Source: Pradoshia sp. D12 (GTDB lineage Bacteria > Bacillota > Bacilli > Bacillales > Pradoshiaceae). From it: a stretch of 64,000 bases of DNA. Of this stretch, positions 17,514 through 26,843 are shown one piece after another (the first letter of the stretch is position 1; each line of letters begins with the position of its first letter). Under the pieces are notes generated by a model, which had not been told where the DNA came from, made no database searches, and saw only the letters and a program-made list of their open reading frames with translations. The position numbers and the translations under genes were made by a program. The stretch spans positions 1,701,501 to 1,765,500 of the forward strand of contig NZ_CP044545.1 of NCBI RefSeq assembly GCF_008935075.1. Reading direction: 5' to 3'.

Positions 17514-17665
17514 ACTTTAAGTTCAGCATATCTTTTTGCAACCAAATGCTTCAGTTGCTCTAAATCTTCTAATGTAGTTTTATTTCCGATATAATCTTTA
17601 ATCACCGGAGGTATGGTTATTGAATTCGTTTTTTTCGTTGGCTCTTTTATGTCCATTTTTAGCAT
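17498..17665 (-). CDS. Small acidic/basic mixed hypothetical protein
   Basis: A 55-residue ORF begins MLKMDIKEPTKKTNSITIPP and ends KRYAELKVPRLD. AGAAGG lies four bases before the first ATG and about thirteen before an internal ATG at 17656, so the exact start is unsure. A good terminator stem (ACCCCGT/ACGGGGT followed by TTTTTTATTTG) overlaps the stop codon, which argues for a real gene. No family is recognised; it could be soluble and helical in its second half. Confidence 0.6.
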   Translation of the reverse strand: MLKMDIKEPTKKTNSITIPPVIKDYIGNKTTLEDLEQLKHLVAKRYAELKVPRLD

Positions 17666-17945
17666 CTATCCTTCTGGAAAACTATTATAGTACCATTATA
17701 TAGTTACAATGTTACGAATAGATTAATAGGAGTTTACATTTTAATATTATTAAGAAGTCAAAAGAAAGCCAATTTACCGAAAAGATAGGAGTAAGTTATG
17801 GTAGCAATCATTTACCCAACTGATGGGTATGATAAAAGGGAGAATGAATTAAGAAGAATTCAGTTAAATACTTTTATCTAACCAGACTAAAGAGAGTATA
17901 TTTTCGTTTAACATAATATAGTCGAGATTACACCTATTGTATAGA

Positions 17946-18713
17946 TTATTTGTCTGTGGAGTGTTTAATTTTGCCCACAATTTTTGGAGGGAAAAATAAA
18001 AATCGCTTTCTTCTCGAGTAATGCATATGCTGTGGTGCAGGATCGAGTGTTTCATCTCCTAAAAAGTCGAGCATAGTATTAGTTGAAATATGCGCATGAA
18101 CCATACTTACTTTCCATTGATCGTGATGAATATCTCCGCGTATGATTAAATCGCCCCAAATACTATACATACTGTATCGTTCTAATAACCAAAAATCCAA
18201 AGAGTCCGGCAGGGGTTCGTATAAAATCTGTTTACGCTCATAATGAACATCGAGTTGATAGGTTTGTTTACTGCTTTCTCGTACACTTTGAAAATAAAAT
18301 TGATCCCTATCTTGTTGAAAGTACATATGTGCTTTTTTATAAGGTAGGCCCAAGCCCACTTGTGCTCCCAAGACGGCTAATAGTTTATCAGCATCCAAAC
18401 TAAAAAAATAAATACCAGGAACACCCTTGTATTTAACATATGTACGTACATTCAGCTCTAAATAAGTATGAAGATATGGAAAATGTGGAAGCCCTCTTGC
18501 TCTCATTTTAGTTATCTTAAAGGGAATAATCGAAATCCATGCTTTTCCTTCATATAAATCAATCTCCAATTCCTCCGGCACATATGGACGGAGAAGGGTG
18601 GGTTCTATTTGATAATGTAAAAATAGCATATCATTCCATACCTGGGTCAGTACCCACGGTGATTTCGGTAAAGGGAAAGGGCGATGTTTCGTTTCTTTCA
18701 ACTCAAAATACAT
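17946..18713 (-). CDS. DUF2071 (YqjF-like) family protein, second copy
   Basis: A 255-residue paralogue of the protein at 525-1307, with the same ordered blocks: PW.LTQVWNDMLFLHYQI, VPEELEIDLYEGKAWISIIPF, MRARGLPHFPYLHTYLELNVRTYV, GVPGIYFFSLDADKLLAV and the C-terminal DIHHDQW. No enzymatic activity is established for the family. GAGGCGGAA precedes the ATG. No partner gene is adjacent at either locus, so context does not suggest a function. There is no signal peptide or transmembrane segment. Confidence 0.85.
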   Translation of the reverse strand: MYFELKETKHRPFPLPKSPWVLTQVWNDMLFLHYQIEPTLLRPYVPEELEIDLYEGKAWISIIPFKITKMRARGLPHFPYLHTYLELNVRTYVKYKGVPGIYFFSLDADKLLAVLGAQVGLGLPYKKAHMYFQQDRDQFYFQSVRESSKQTYQLDVHYERKQILYEPLPDSLDFWLLERYSMYSIWGDLIIRGDIHHDQWKVSMVHAHISTNTMLDFLGDETLDPAPQHMHYSRRKRFLFFPPKIVGKIKHSTDK

Positions 18714-18932
18714 AAATTCCGCCTCATTTCTCTAGGTATATTAAATGTTTTGCCCATATATATAGATATTAAACATTCCGATAAAGCAACACGGCATAAT
18801 AAAAAGAATAGAACAAGAGGGAATGCAATTTACATAATATTTAAGAGTGATTATAGCTGAGGGAAATATGGAGTTAAATATAAAATTTCCAGATCTAATA
18901 GTACTGATGTAATGTATAGGTAAAAATAAAGA

Positions 18933-18966
18933 CCTCTCTAATCAAAAAGATTTGAGAGGCTTTTTA
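18933..18966. terminator. Terminator CCTCTC..AATC/GATT..GAGAGG
   Basis: The stem has one T-T mismatch (18933-18943 and 18949-18959). T-rich sequence lies on both sides, so it may act in both directions; it closes the phospholipase-like gene on the minus strand. Confidence 0.65.
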
Positions 18967-18981
18967 TAGTTTCTGATTAAA

Positions 18982-19254
18982 TTATCGGAGATCATACCTA
19001 AGGCGCATGACATTGTAAAACAATCGAGCATCTCGTCCCATTTTTGTTCGAGGATTTATTTGTGATTGAAGGCAGTTTAACAGCATCTCGTCACACTGTT
19101 TGGTGGGGCCAAATCTCTTATAACAGTCATCATGTTTCTTGCAGCATGAGTCTACTTGATTAGTAGGTCCCCATGGACCGGAACAGCCAGGACCGCACCA
19201 ATTATATCCTGGATAACATAGTCCTTTGCCTGCACGTCTTCTTCTTCTTTGCAT
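18982..19254 (-). CDS. Miniature phospholipase A2-like protein with arginine-rich N-terminus
   Basis: About 90 residues. MQRRRRRAGK is followed by a compact cysteine-rich domain containing GYNWCGPGCSGPWGPTNQVD and the SCCKKHDDCYKR core. The CGPG loop resembles the calcium-binding loop, and CCxxHDxC carries the His-Asp pair (H41, D42), of secreted and parvovirus-type phospholipase A2 domains. I chose ATG 19254 because GGAGGTGG lies immediately upstream; the frame is open further back without a site. No signal peptide is seen, so it is probably intracellular or packaged. Catalysis is inferred from motifs only. Confidence 0.8.
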   Translation of the reverse strand: MQRRRRRAGKGLCYPGYNWCGPGCSGPWGPTNQVDSCCKKHDDCYKRFGPTKQCDEMLLNCLQSQINPRTKMGRDARLFYNVMRLRYDLR

Positions 19255-19390
19255 ACTTCCACCTCCATATAAATCTTTATAATTAATATATGAGGAGTCG
19301 GACAAAACGTAAGGGCGGATAAATAGTGAATGTTTCCTTTTGTTTTCTAATGGGCTGTTGTGACAAAACAAATATATCCTTATAGAAAAA

Positions 19391-19415
19391 AGCCCAGAGT
19401 GAATCTCTGGGCTAA
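19391..19415 (-). terminator. Terminator of the glucosaminidase locus
   Basis: AGCCCAGAG/CTCTGGGCT (19391-19399 and 19405-19413) is followed on the minus strand by TTTTTTCTATA. Confidence 0.85.
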
Positions 19416-19444
19416 AAACTAAGATATGACAATCTCACAATCTA

Positions 19445-22383
19445 TTATTTATTCAATTCACGGATAATATGCATTCCGGAAACCCATCCTTGTGTACCAT
19501 TTGAAAGTTTCACTTTATACCATCCATTGCTGGTTTCCGGATTGTTTTTTGAATCAACCGATAGCTCAATATATTGATAATTAGATAGGGTACCGACTAT
19601 ACTGCTGCCTGTATTCGCAGCAGAACGGACATTTAAGGATGTAGCATCCACACGCGCCAGATTTTTAACGGACATGTATTTATAATAACTGCTTAATCCA
19701 AAACTGGATGTATAATACATTTTCCCTTTGTATTTTACTTTTAAAGACTCATTGTTATGTTTTTCTAGTAAATTAAAGGTTTCTCCTGCTTGAATGCTGA
19801 CAGAAGATCCTGAGTTTGTTTTTGTGACATATTCAGAACTGACCCAGCCGGTTTTTCCGTTATATTGAACCTTACACCAGCTACCACTTGCACTAAGATA
19901 GGTTATCGTTTTCCCATTAGGAATGGTGAGCAGAATAGAACCATCTGTTGAAGCACTTGATCGCAAATTTAGGTTTGAAGTTGTCTGATAAACGGTTGAA
20001 CCTGTGTTATCTGCTGATGTCAGATTAATTGTTTTATGGGCTACAGCAAGAGTACCGGTAGGAAAGACATCTTTTGCATCAGGATAAGAGGGTCTGCTTG
20101 GCACCTTTTTATTCGGGGTGGCATTTTTTGCACCCTCGTTACTGTAATCAAGCATTGCCGACATATGTTTGGCAATCGCTTTTCCCCAATTTGAATCGGT
20201 CGCATAATAAAAATTTATCCCGCTGCTTAGGCTGTCGATTCTATTCCCATTACTATCTTTAACGGTAGAACCAAGATAAGCACCTTTATAGGACCAGTAT
20301 CCTTCATTTAAATACGTTGCTTTCATCATTTGAGCAATAAATTCAATATTTGATTTGATTGTATTAAATTTGACAGCACCCACGAATGGAGCTGCATCGT
20401 AGGCTCCGTAACCAAACAGATTATTTTTTGCCAATGATATAGTCGATTTACCGAAATTGCTCTCATGAATGGCATGTGCTGCAAGATACAAGCGTTCACG
20501 CCATACTTGTTTGCTGCATCAATAAATATGCTTCCCCTGTTATATAGAACACTGTTGGAGGAGGTTGCATTTTTCGCAATATACGTATTAATCTGAGCAG
20601 CTGTTACGGATGATTTTGTCCTTAAATCCATTGTTACATAGGAATCTGAACTGATTGGATTAGAGGAATCGGAGGTAGATGCTCCTTTTACCAGGTAGGA
20701 TGAGTTGACCCAGCCTGTAAGTGAGTTAAAGGAAACCTTATACCATGCCCCTTTTTTGGATAAATACGTAACCTGCTTTCCTTTAGGTATAGTAGTAATG
20801 ACTGTTGCACTGGTAGAGCCTGAAATTCGAAACTTCAAATTAGCAGTTGTCGTATAAATCTCTTTATTCTTTACTTCCTCTTTTTTATCTTCAGTTGTTT
20901 CCTTTAGGAATTCAGAGCTGACCCAACCTGTTTTGTTTCCATACTTCACCTTAAACCAAAAACTGTTTTTTGATAGATAGGTAACTTTCTCTCCTTTTGG
21001 TATAAGCGTTAATACAGACCCCTGGGTAGAAGCCTCAGTTCTTAGATTCAGTTTAGCAGTAGTTTGATAAGTCAAATTCGCCTTTGGTTTTTCAACAGAA
21101 GGGGAGGGACTCTCATTTTTAACCGGTGTAACACCTTTTAAATAACTGGAGCTGACCCAACCAGTTTTACCGCTATATTTCACCTTGAACCAAGAACCAC
21201 TCTTGGAAACATAAGTAACAGATTTCCCTTTAGGAATTGTCGTTAAAATGGATCCTTTCGTTGAAGCAGAAGAACGTAAATTTAAATTTGCTGTCGCTTG
21301 ATACTTCACCTCTTGCTGTGGTTTTGCCACGGTAGATGGTGTGCCTGTACCGTTTGTTGGTTTAGCAGCAGCTGAGTTAGCTTTTAAATAACTGGAGCTG
21401 ACCCAACCGGTTTTACCGCTATATTTCACCTTGAACCATGAACCGCTCTTAGAAACATAAGTAACGGATTTCCCTTTAGGAATCGTCGTAAGAATAGATC
21501 CTTTTGTGGAAGAAGTGGATCGTAAATTTAAATTAGCTGTTGCTTGGTACGTAACCTCTTGCTGTGGTTTTGCCACAGCGGAAGGGGTGCTGCTCGTTGG
21601 TTTAGCAGCAGCTGAGTTAGCTTTTAAATAACTGGAGCTGACCCAACCGGTTTTACCGCCATATTTTACTTTGAACCATGAACCGCTTTTGGAAACATAA
21701 GTAACGGATTTCCCTTTAGGAATCGTCGTTAAAATAGCTCCTTTTGTTGAAGCGGATGATCGTAAATTAAGGTTAGCTTTCGTTGTGTAGGCTGATGAAC
21801 TGCTGGTAACAACAGCAGATTTCACCACAGCAGGTTCAACCTTAGCTTTCTCATTTATTTTTTTTACATAATCTGAACTAACCCAGCCCGTAGTAGTTTG
21901 ATATTTTACTTTAATCCAAGAACCGCTAGTGGAAATATAGGTTAGGGTTTTCCCTTTAGGTATGGTTTTCAGGATTTTCCCATTGGTTGACGCTTTGGAT
22001 CGTAAATTAAGATTAGCTGTAGTTTGATAGCCAGACACAATTGCTTTACTAGAAGTAATATTTTCAGCTTTCTTCACATACTTATTATTGACCCATCCTG
22101 TGCGATTGTTAAATTTCACTTTGAACCAAGAACCACTTTTTGCAAGGTAGCTAATCTTTTCCCCTTTAGGGATGGTTAAGAGTACAGTGCTTTTAGTAGA
22201 ATTACTGACTCGTAAATTTAAATTAGAAGTGGTTTCGTAATACGTAACACTAGATGCTTCTGCCTTTTTGGTGTCCAATAATTTTAATGATGTATCCCCG
22301 CTATATAGGATAAATCCTGCAGATAATAAAAGTGTTGTACCCTTATAGACCAATGGCTTATGGCTTGCCTTTTGATTTTGCAA
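19445..22383 (-). pseudogene. Secreted N-acetylglucosaminidase with about nine SH3b-like repeats, frameshifted
   Basis: One long gene is read in two frames. Part 1 starts at TTG 22383 (AAGGAGG eight bases upstream) with a signal-like hydrophobic segment and seven SH3b-type repeats of about 60-80 residues (pattern T..NLNLR...ST...L..IPKG...Y.....W.KVK....GWV...Y). It then enters a GH73-like glucosaminidase domain (TMDLRTKSSVTAAQINTYI...FIDAANKYGVNA). The second frame resumes as YLAAHAIHESNFGKS with the presumed catalytic Glu, then NLFGYGAYD, and one clear SH3b repeat plus two more divergent ones, stopping at 19445. One missing base at about 20490 explains everything. Intact, it would be a wall autolysin of about 980 residues. 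Confidence 0.88.
21130..21800. repeat. Near-identical tandem SH3b-coding repeats
   Basis: Three consecutive units of about 240 bp are nearly identical at DNA level, sharing the segments that code for the CTGGAGCTGACCCAACC region and the PKGKSVTYVSKSGSWFKVKY stretch. They mark recent duplication or homogenisation inside the autolysin gene; the outer repeats are much more diverged. Confidence 0.8.
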
Positions 22384-22666
22384 ATGTACATCCTCCTTTA
22401 TTCTCCCTCAGTTTTACAAGGCTGTATGGCATATATTTTTGTCAGACAACTGCAAAGACCAGTTAAATCAATCCCAAACAAATTTAAGGATAAAATGAGT
22501 AACTAAAAAATGTCTCCATCATAAAATGTCATAGAGGGTGCTATATCACATATCGGCATAATTTGGGAAATCTTTAGCGAGAAATGTAAGATTCCATAAT
22601 TTAGATGTTATTTTTTCATTAAAAAAAGGAATAAAGGTAATAATAATGTAGAAAGGGGGAGATAAA
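22384..22666. other. Divergent intergenic region
   Basis: About 280 bp between two divergent genes. No additional gene or clear operator is seen. Confidence 0.4.
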
Positions 22667-23359
22667 ATGGAAGGTTATCTACAAAAAATAACGAAAAAGA
22701 TATCTAGTTATTGTTTTCATCTGGATATGAAAAAGAAAGTGAAAAACAGTCATTTCACGATTGTCTCAGACAATGATTGGGGCAAGAAAGTATACGATGA
22801 TTTAGGTATGGAATACAACTCTCCATTTATTGGAATGTTCATATTTGCACCGGACTATATTGAGCTCTTATATAACTTTGAGCATTATATGAAATCTCCC
22901 CTTAAATTTACACTCCATTCAAAATATGATGGAATAACGGATATCTATCCCATTGGGCTGTTGGACCAGAAAGTGGAGATCCATTTCTATTCCTATAAGT
23001 ATAAACAGACAGCATTAAATGACTGGAATGAAAGAGTTAAACGCATAAATTGGGATCAGTTGTTTTTTAAATTCAGCGATCAGTATCAGTGCAGAAAAGA
23101 ATGTATTGAAACGTTCAATCAGTTGCCTTTAAAAAACAAAGTCTGTTTTACGGCTAGGCCAATGGGACATTTAGACAATGTGATTTGTTTTTCAAATCAA
23201 CACATAGAAACCAAATTACAAAATGAGCTAACGGATTATAAGAAATACTTTGATGTAGCATCTTGGCTGAATACAGGGGAAGTGATTAAGAAAGAGCCTG
23301 AAAAAAGAAAAGCCAATTTTGAACTGCATTTTCCTTTTAAGCTAATCGACAACAAATAG
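22667..23359 (+). CDS. DUF1919 family (exopolysaccharide-type) protein
   Basis: A 230-residue protein matching DUF1919 in ordered blocks: NSHFTIVSDNDWGKKVYDDLGMEYNSPFIGMFIFAPDYIELL, SKYDGITDIYPIGLLDQKVEIHFYSYK, a W..R.KRINWDQLFFKFSD segment and a late DNVICF. DUF1919 members are found in capsule/exopolysaccharide loci and are thought to act on sugars, but the reaction is not established to my knowledge. No signal or membrane helix is seen. GAAAGGGGGAG precedes the ATG. It is monocistronic and not next to other polysaccharide genes here. Confidence 0.85.
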   Translation: MEGYLQKITKKISSYCFHLDMKKKVKNSHFTIVSDNDWGKKVYDDLGMEYNSPFIGMFIFAPDYIELLYNFEHYMKSPLKFTLHSKYDGITDIYPIGLLDQKVEIHFYSYKYKQTALNDWNERVKRINWDQLFFKFSDQYQCRKECIETFNQLPLKNKVCFTARPMGHLDNVICFSNQHIETKLQNELTDYKKYFDVASWLNTGEVIKKEPEKRKANFELHFPFKLIDNK

Positions 23360-23371
23360 ATAATTAATTAA

Positions 23372-23398
23372 AACACCGGTGTTTTCCGGTGTTTTTTA
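23372..23398 (+). terminator. Terminator of the DUF1919 gene
   Basis: A perfect AACACCGG/CCGGTGTT stem (23372-23379 and 23385-23392) with a 5-nt loop is followed by TTTT. Confidence 0.9.
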
Positions 23399-23468
23399 TG
23401 TGCTCATGGTATTAGACCGACGCTGCAGGCAGATTGCACTTAAAAAGGCTAATCTATTAATTCTTATC

Positions 23469-23930
23469 CTAACTCTCCGTACGATTTTCAAAATGGTAAT
23501 CCGTTTTTATATGTGGATTTTGCTTTAATAATTGACGAACAAATTCAGTTTGGTTTTTTGGTGAAATGGCAATCGTATTAAATCCTGTAAAATTAATTTC
23601 TATTTTATTCATAGATTGGGCAGGAACTGTAAAAGGATTTCTGGTTTTTCTTATACTACTAATCGTATCAATCTTAATTTCCTTCTTAAATGGACCGTAG
23701 TGTATGGTGAGGAGATTTTCCGCAATTGTATATCCCGTTTTAAGCCATATCCACATTAAACAAAAACCAACTGGTACTAAGAGTACGATTTTAATCCATT
23801 GCTTGTCTAAGAACTCAGGGGTCATCCAAACACCAAGGTCTGGAAAGAAAATGGGTGAAAGAATAAAAATAAATGCGAATAACCAAATGGTAGCGGTTAT
23901 CCATAAGTCTCTTTTTGATGAAAAATACAT
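23469..23930 (-). CDS. Membrane-anchored bacterial PH-domain protein
   Basis: A 153-residue protein with two N-terminal membrane helices (about 10-30 and 45-63) followed by a soluble domain. That domain (YTIAENLLTIHYGPFKKEIKIDTISSIRKTRNPFTVPAQS...IEINF...IAISPKNQTEFVRQLL) has the strand pattern and closing helix of small bacterial PH domains (bPH type). Function is unknown; such proteins are common in Bacillus. GAGGATG lies eight bases before the ATG. It is monocistronic. Confidence 0.75.
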   Translation of the reverse strand: MYFSSKRDLWITATIWLFAFIFILSPIFFPDLGVWMTPEFLDKQWIKIVLLVPVGFCLMWIWLKTGYTIAENLLTIHYGPFKKEIKIDTISSIRKTRNPFTVPAQSMNKIEINFTGFNTIAISPKNQTEFVRQLLKQNPHIKTDYHFENRTES

Positions 23931-24309
23931 GCTATCATCCTCTATTCGTTTGAATTTATACTTTCTTGGTGGTACGTATGTAGATGTAATTTACCCTTCA
24001 AATTAACAGGTGAATTAATGGAAATTCGCCGTCGATTGGCCGTTTTACGATTTGGGTCAGCTTTCAATTTGTATTTTACCAAAACAATCCATATTTTAGG
24101 TGTGTAAAATAGTTTCTATTCTGAAATTTTAAATTAAGATATTCGCTTAGGGAAAGAAATAATATATAAATATAGTTTTTCTTGAGATATTCATTATTTT
24201 TGATAAAAGTGCTACAGGAAATGAAAATTACCAATGTTTTTTGAAACTATCTGTCTGTTTGTTCGTATGTATAGTATGGTAAAATTGCCTTAGAAAGGGG
24301 TGACTGTTT
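23931..24309. other. Divergent intergenic region upstream of the TelA operon
   Basis: About 380 bp, AT-rich, with no supported gene. It should contain the promoter of the XpaC-like/telA operon. I could not pick a convincing stress-sigma promoter by eye. Confidence 0.4.
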
Positions 24310-25110
24310 ATGTTCTATATGATCCTTCTTGGATTGGTAGGAGCTACAGCTGTAGTTTTTCTGCAGGACGCAAAACCAGCAGGACCAAAACAGGAACGTT
24401 TGGCAAATGTGATGAAGCGAATAGCAGGTAAAAATCAAAAAGACCAGTTTGTATGCACTCAATTGGATGATCGTTATGCCCATTATGTATATGAATTGGA
24501 TTCAAATATACTATCTATCTTGGCTGGACCGGATTACATTACGATTAATGCGCAAAAAGCTAAAACCAAACAGCCTTTACTTGATGTTCGATACGATACA
24601 AGATCGAGAGTTTATACAGAAAAGAAAATCTCTGAACAGTTATTAAAGAAAGAAAGCGATCTAGAAAAGATTGACCTGTTTTTAAGATGGGTCATTATGA
24701 GTTTTCAGCCGGAAAAAATGAAAATGATATATCAAAATAACAATAACTTTACTGCTCTTATAAACGAGCTGGAAGATGCGAGAAAAAGAAACTATCTCTC
24801 ATCACCGATTGATCATGCCTTTACTCAAATTATCCCAAGCCTGGGTTATTTACTGGAGCATGTGGATCTCATCTCTGATGTTGATTATGAGCATCAGGTT
24901 AAGGAGACAATAATTAAAGATTTACGAAAGCTGATAGCTGACTTTAGTCAATTGGAATCCAAACAACAAGAAAAGTATGAACATGATACATTAAATCGAC
25001 TGATTATCATACAGGAGCGAATTACACAAATTCGCAGACATATTGACAATACAAGGGAATTTGACTTAAAGAAAACATTGACTACAATCGATCAAAGATA
25101 CGAAAAATAA
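24310..25110 (+). CDS. XpaC-like protein (first gene of telA operon)
   Basis: A 266-residue protein with an N-terminal membrane helix (about 2-19) and a cytoplasmic helical domain. The C-terminal region (AFTQIIPSLGYLLEHVDLISDV ... KDLRKLIADFSQLE ... LIIIQERITQIRRHID) resembles XpaC, the 5-bromo-4-chloroindolyl phosphate hydrolysis protein. In B. subtilis xpaC is followed directly by the TelA homologue yaaN. The same order is seen here, with telA 24 bp downstream, which supports the call. GAAAGGGGTGA precedes the ATG. Real biochemical function is unknown. Confidence 0.65.
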   Translation: MFYMILLGLVGATAVVFLQDAKPAGPKQERLANVMKRIAGKNQKDQFVCTQLDDRYAHYVYELDSNILSILAGPDYITINAQKAKTKQPLLDVRYDTRSRVYTEKKISEQLLKKESDLEKIDLFLRWVIMSFQPEKMKMIYQNNNNFTALINELEDARKRNYLSSPIDHAFTQIIPSLGYLLEHVDLISDVDYEHQVKETIIKDLRKLIADFSQLESKQQEKYEHDTLNRLIIIQERITQIRRHIDNTREFDLKKTLTTIDQRYEK

Positions 25111-25134
25111 TGTTGGACAAGAGGTGGAAAACCG

Positions 25135-26214
25135 ATGAGTGAACAAAATAGGGAATTTGATGAAACAGCGATTCAATCATTCATAAATCCCGAAGATATG
25201 AAAAAATTAAATGATGAAGCAACTCAGGTCGTCAAAAAAATATCTGACACGGATGCACATAATATTGACTCCGTCCTAGAGCATTTAAGCAATTTCGGCG
25301 GCAATGAGCAACGTATGGCTGGGGAATCATTAAACAGTCTACGCAGACCAGTCAAAGACATGATGGACAACAAGGACAATCACGATATACCAACTAATCT
25401 GCTCAAGCTTCGCGAGGCGGTTTCTGACCTAAATCCAAATGCCTATCAGACAAAAGGAATAGCAAAGATTGTTCCAAAGTTTTTGCGCAAGAGTTCAAAT
25501 GAAAAGTTTATTGCAAAGTATCAAACAGTGGAAAAGAATATTGATGAAATCGTCCAGTCCTTACTTAGAGGAAGAGATATGCTTCAGGAGGATAATGCTG
25601 AGCTTGATGTCATCAAAAAAGATGTCCATGAAAAAATTTATCTCTTAGATAAACAAATCTATATGGGTCAGCATCTTTTCCAAATGATTGAGGATAAAAA
25701 GAACGATCCAGAATGGCAGAATAAGCAGCAGCTTGTCATGGAGGCACAGGAGAAAATTATTGTGCGAACAAAGAATATGAGCTCTATGGTAAATGTGCTA
25801 CAGCAATCCCTTGCTTCTGTTGATATTATCAAGAAAAATAATGATAAATTGAAAGAAGCCATTCGGAATGCAATTGATACGACTAAGAACTTAGCTCCCG
25901 TTACATCTGCTATTCATTTGGCACTGCAAAATCAGGAAAGAATCATTACAGCAATCAATGACGTAAATGAAGCTACAGAAAACATGATTTTGGCAAACGC
26001 GCAAATGCTAAAAGAAAACACAGAAAAAACAACGAAGCTCCTGGAGAATCCATCTATCTCGATTGAAAAGCTTCAAAAGGCTTACCAGGATATTTATTCT
26101 GCTATTGAGACCCAGGAAGCATCCAGCAGAAGGATTATCGCCAGCAGTAAAGAGTTTGTAACGAAGCTGGATGATATGAACAGAGAAATGAAAACGAAGT
26201 TATTAAATCAATAA
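25135..26214 (+). CDS. telA: Toxic anion resistance protein TelA family
   Basis: A 359-residue, wholly helical protein of the TelA family. Typical segments are an acidic N-terminus, NLLKLREAVSDLNP, KFLRKSSNEKFIAKYQTVEKNIDEIV, LDKQIYMGQHLFQMIEDKK, NVLQQSLASVDIIKKNNDKLKEAIRNAI and a long C-terminal coil. TelA-family genes are linked to tellurite and cell-envelope stress resistance, but the mechanism is unresolved. AGAGGTGG precedes the ATG. It is the middle gene of a three-gene operon with an XpaC-like protein and a small membrane protein. Confidence 0.9.
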   Translation: MSEQNREFDETAIQSFINPEDMKKLNDEATQVVKKISDTDAHNIDSVLEHLSNFGGNEQRMAGESLNSLRRPVKDMMDNKDNHDIPTNLLKLREAVSDLNPNAYQTKGIAKIVPKFLRKSSNEKFIAKYQTVEKNIDEIVQSLLRGRDMLQEDNAELDVIKKDVHEKIYLLDKQIYMGQHLFQMIEDKKNDPEWQNKQQLVMEAQEKIIVRTKNMSSMVNVLQQSLASVDIIKKNNDKLKEAIRNAIDTTKNLAPVTSAIHLALQNQERIITAINDVNEATENMILANAQMLKENTEKTTKLLENPSISIEKLQKAYQDIYSAIETQEASSRRIIASSKEFVTKLDDMNREMKTKLLNQ

Positions 26215-26227
26215 GGGGGAAGAAACC

Positions 26228-26596
26228 ATGCAATATGTTAGATATTCTCTCTTGCTGCTAACCTGTTATTTGACCGTGATGTTCAGTGGATTGATACCAG
26301 TGGTATTCTTTGATTCATTTGGAATGTTCCTGGGTTCCTATATTTCCATGTCCATCGGGATTACAATTCTTTTATTTGGCTTATTCTTTATGAAAATGAA
26401 AGAAAACCATTCATTGAAAATGAGGTTGCTTGTCATTAATACGATTGGTTTCCTGCTATTCCATTTTAATTTTGCAGTATACACTTCATACAACTCCATG
26501 GTACTGTGTTATCCCATCCTAGCAGTCTTAACATTGGTTGCATACGACAAGTATTATAAAAAGCAGAAGGAAAAAGGAAATCGAATATACTACTGA
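26228..26596 (+). CDS. Small membrane protein, third gene of telA operon
   Basis: A 122-residue protein with about four membrane helices and a basic C-terminal tail (KYYKKQKEKGNR). A TAAGGGGGAAG site at good distance from the ATG and the 13-bp gap to telA argue for cotranscription; a terminator follows at once. The family is not recognised. Its association with TelA suggests a membrane partner, but this is inference from position. Confidence 0.75.
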   Translation: MQYVRYSLLLLTCYLTVMFSGLIPVVFFDSFGMFLGSYISMSIGITILLFGLFFMKMKENHSLKMRLLVINTIGFLLFHFNFAVYTSYNSMVLCYPILAVLTLVAYDKYYKKQKEKGNRIYY

Positions 26597-26622
26597 AACG
26601 CCGATTGATTCGGCGTTTTTTT
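26597..26622 (+). terminator. Terminator of the telA operon
   Basis: AACGCCG/CGGCGTT (26597-26603 and 26611-26617) is followed by a run of Ts. Confidence 0.9.
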
Positions 26623-26795
26623 TATTTAACTGTTCTTCAGAGACGGGACGTCAGATAGGCAGTCTTTTCATTATGCAGCTATCTTCTCAGGTATGGATTA
26701 AGAGCAATAATTAAATTAACCTGAAAATGAAAAATAATAAGTATCACAGGTTGATCATCCGTATATGAATGGAAAATTAGAAAAAGTATTTAAAA

Positions 26796-26836
26796 AGAAA
26801 GACAAGCTGGCAGATGGAGGCACGGCTTGTCTTTCT
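26796..26836 (-). terminator. Terminator of dctP
   Basis: A perfect 12-bp stem AGAAAGACAAGC/GCTTGTCTTTCT (26796-26807 and 26825-26836). On the minus strand it ends in T-rich sequence, just past the transporter stop. Confidence 0.8.
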
Positions 26837-26843
26837 CTTTGTT

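Noticed and set aside
21130-21800. Mobile element or CRISPR from the strong repeats
   Set aside because: The repeats are in-frame coding units of SH3b domains.
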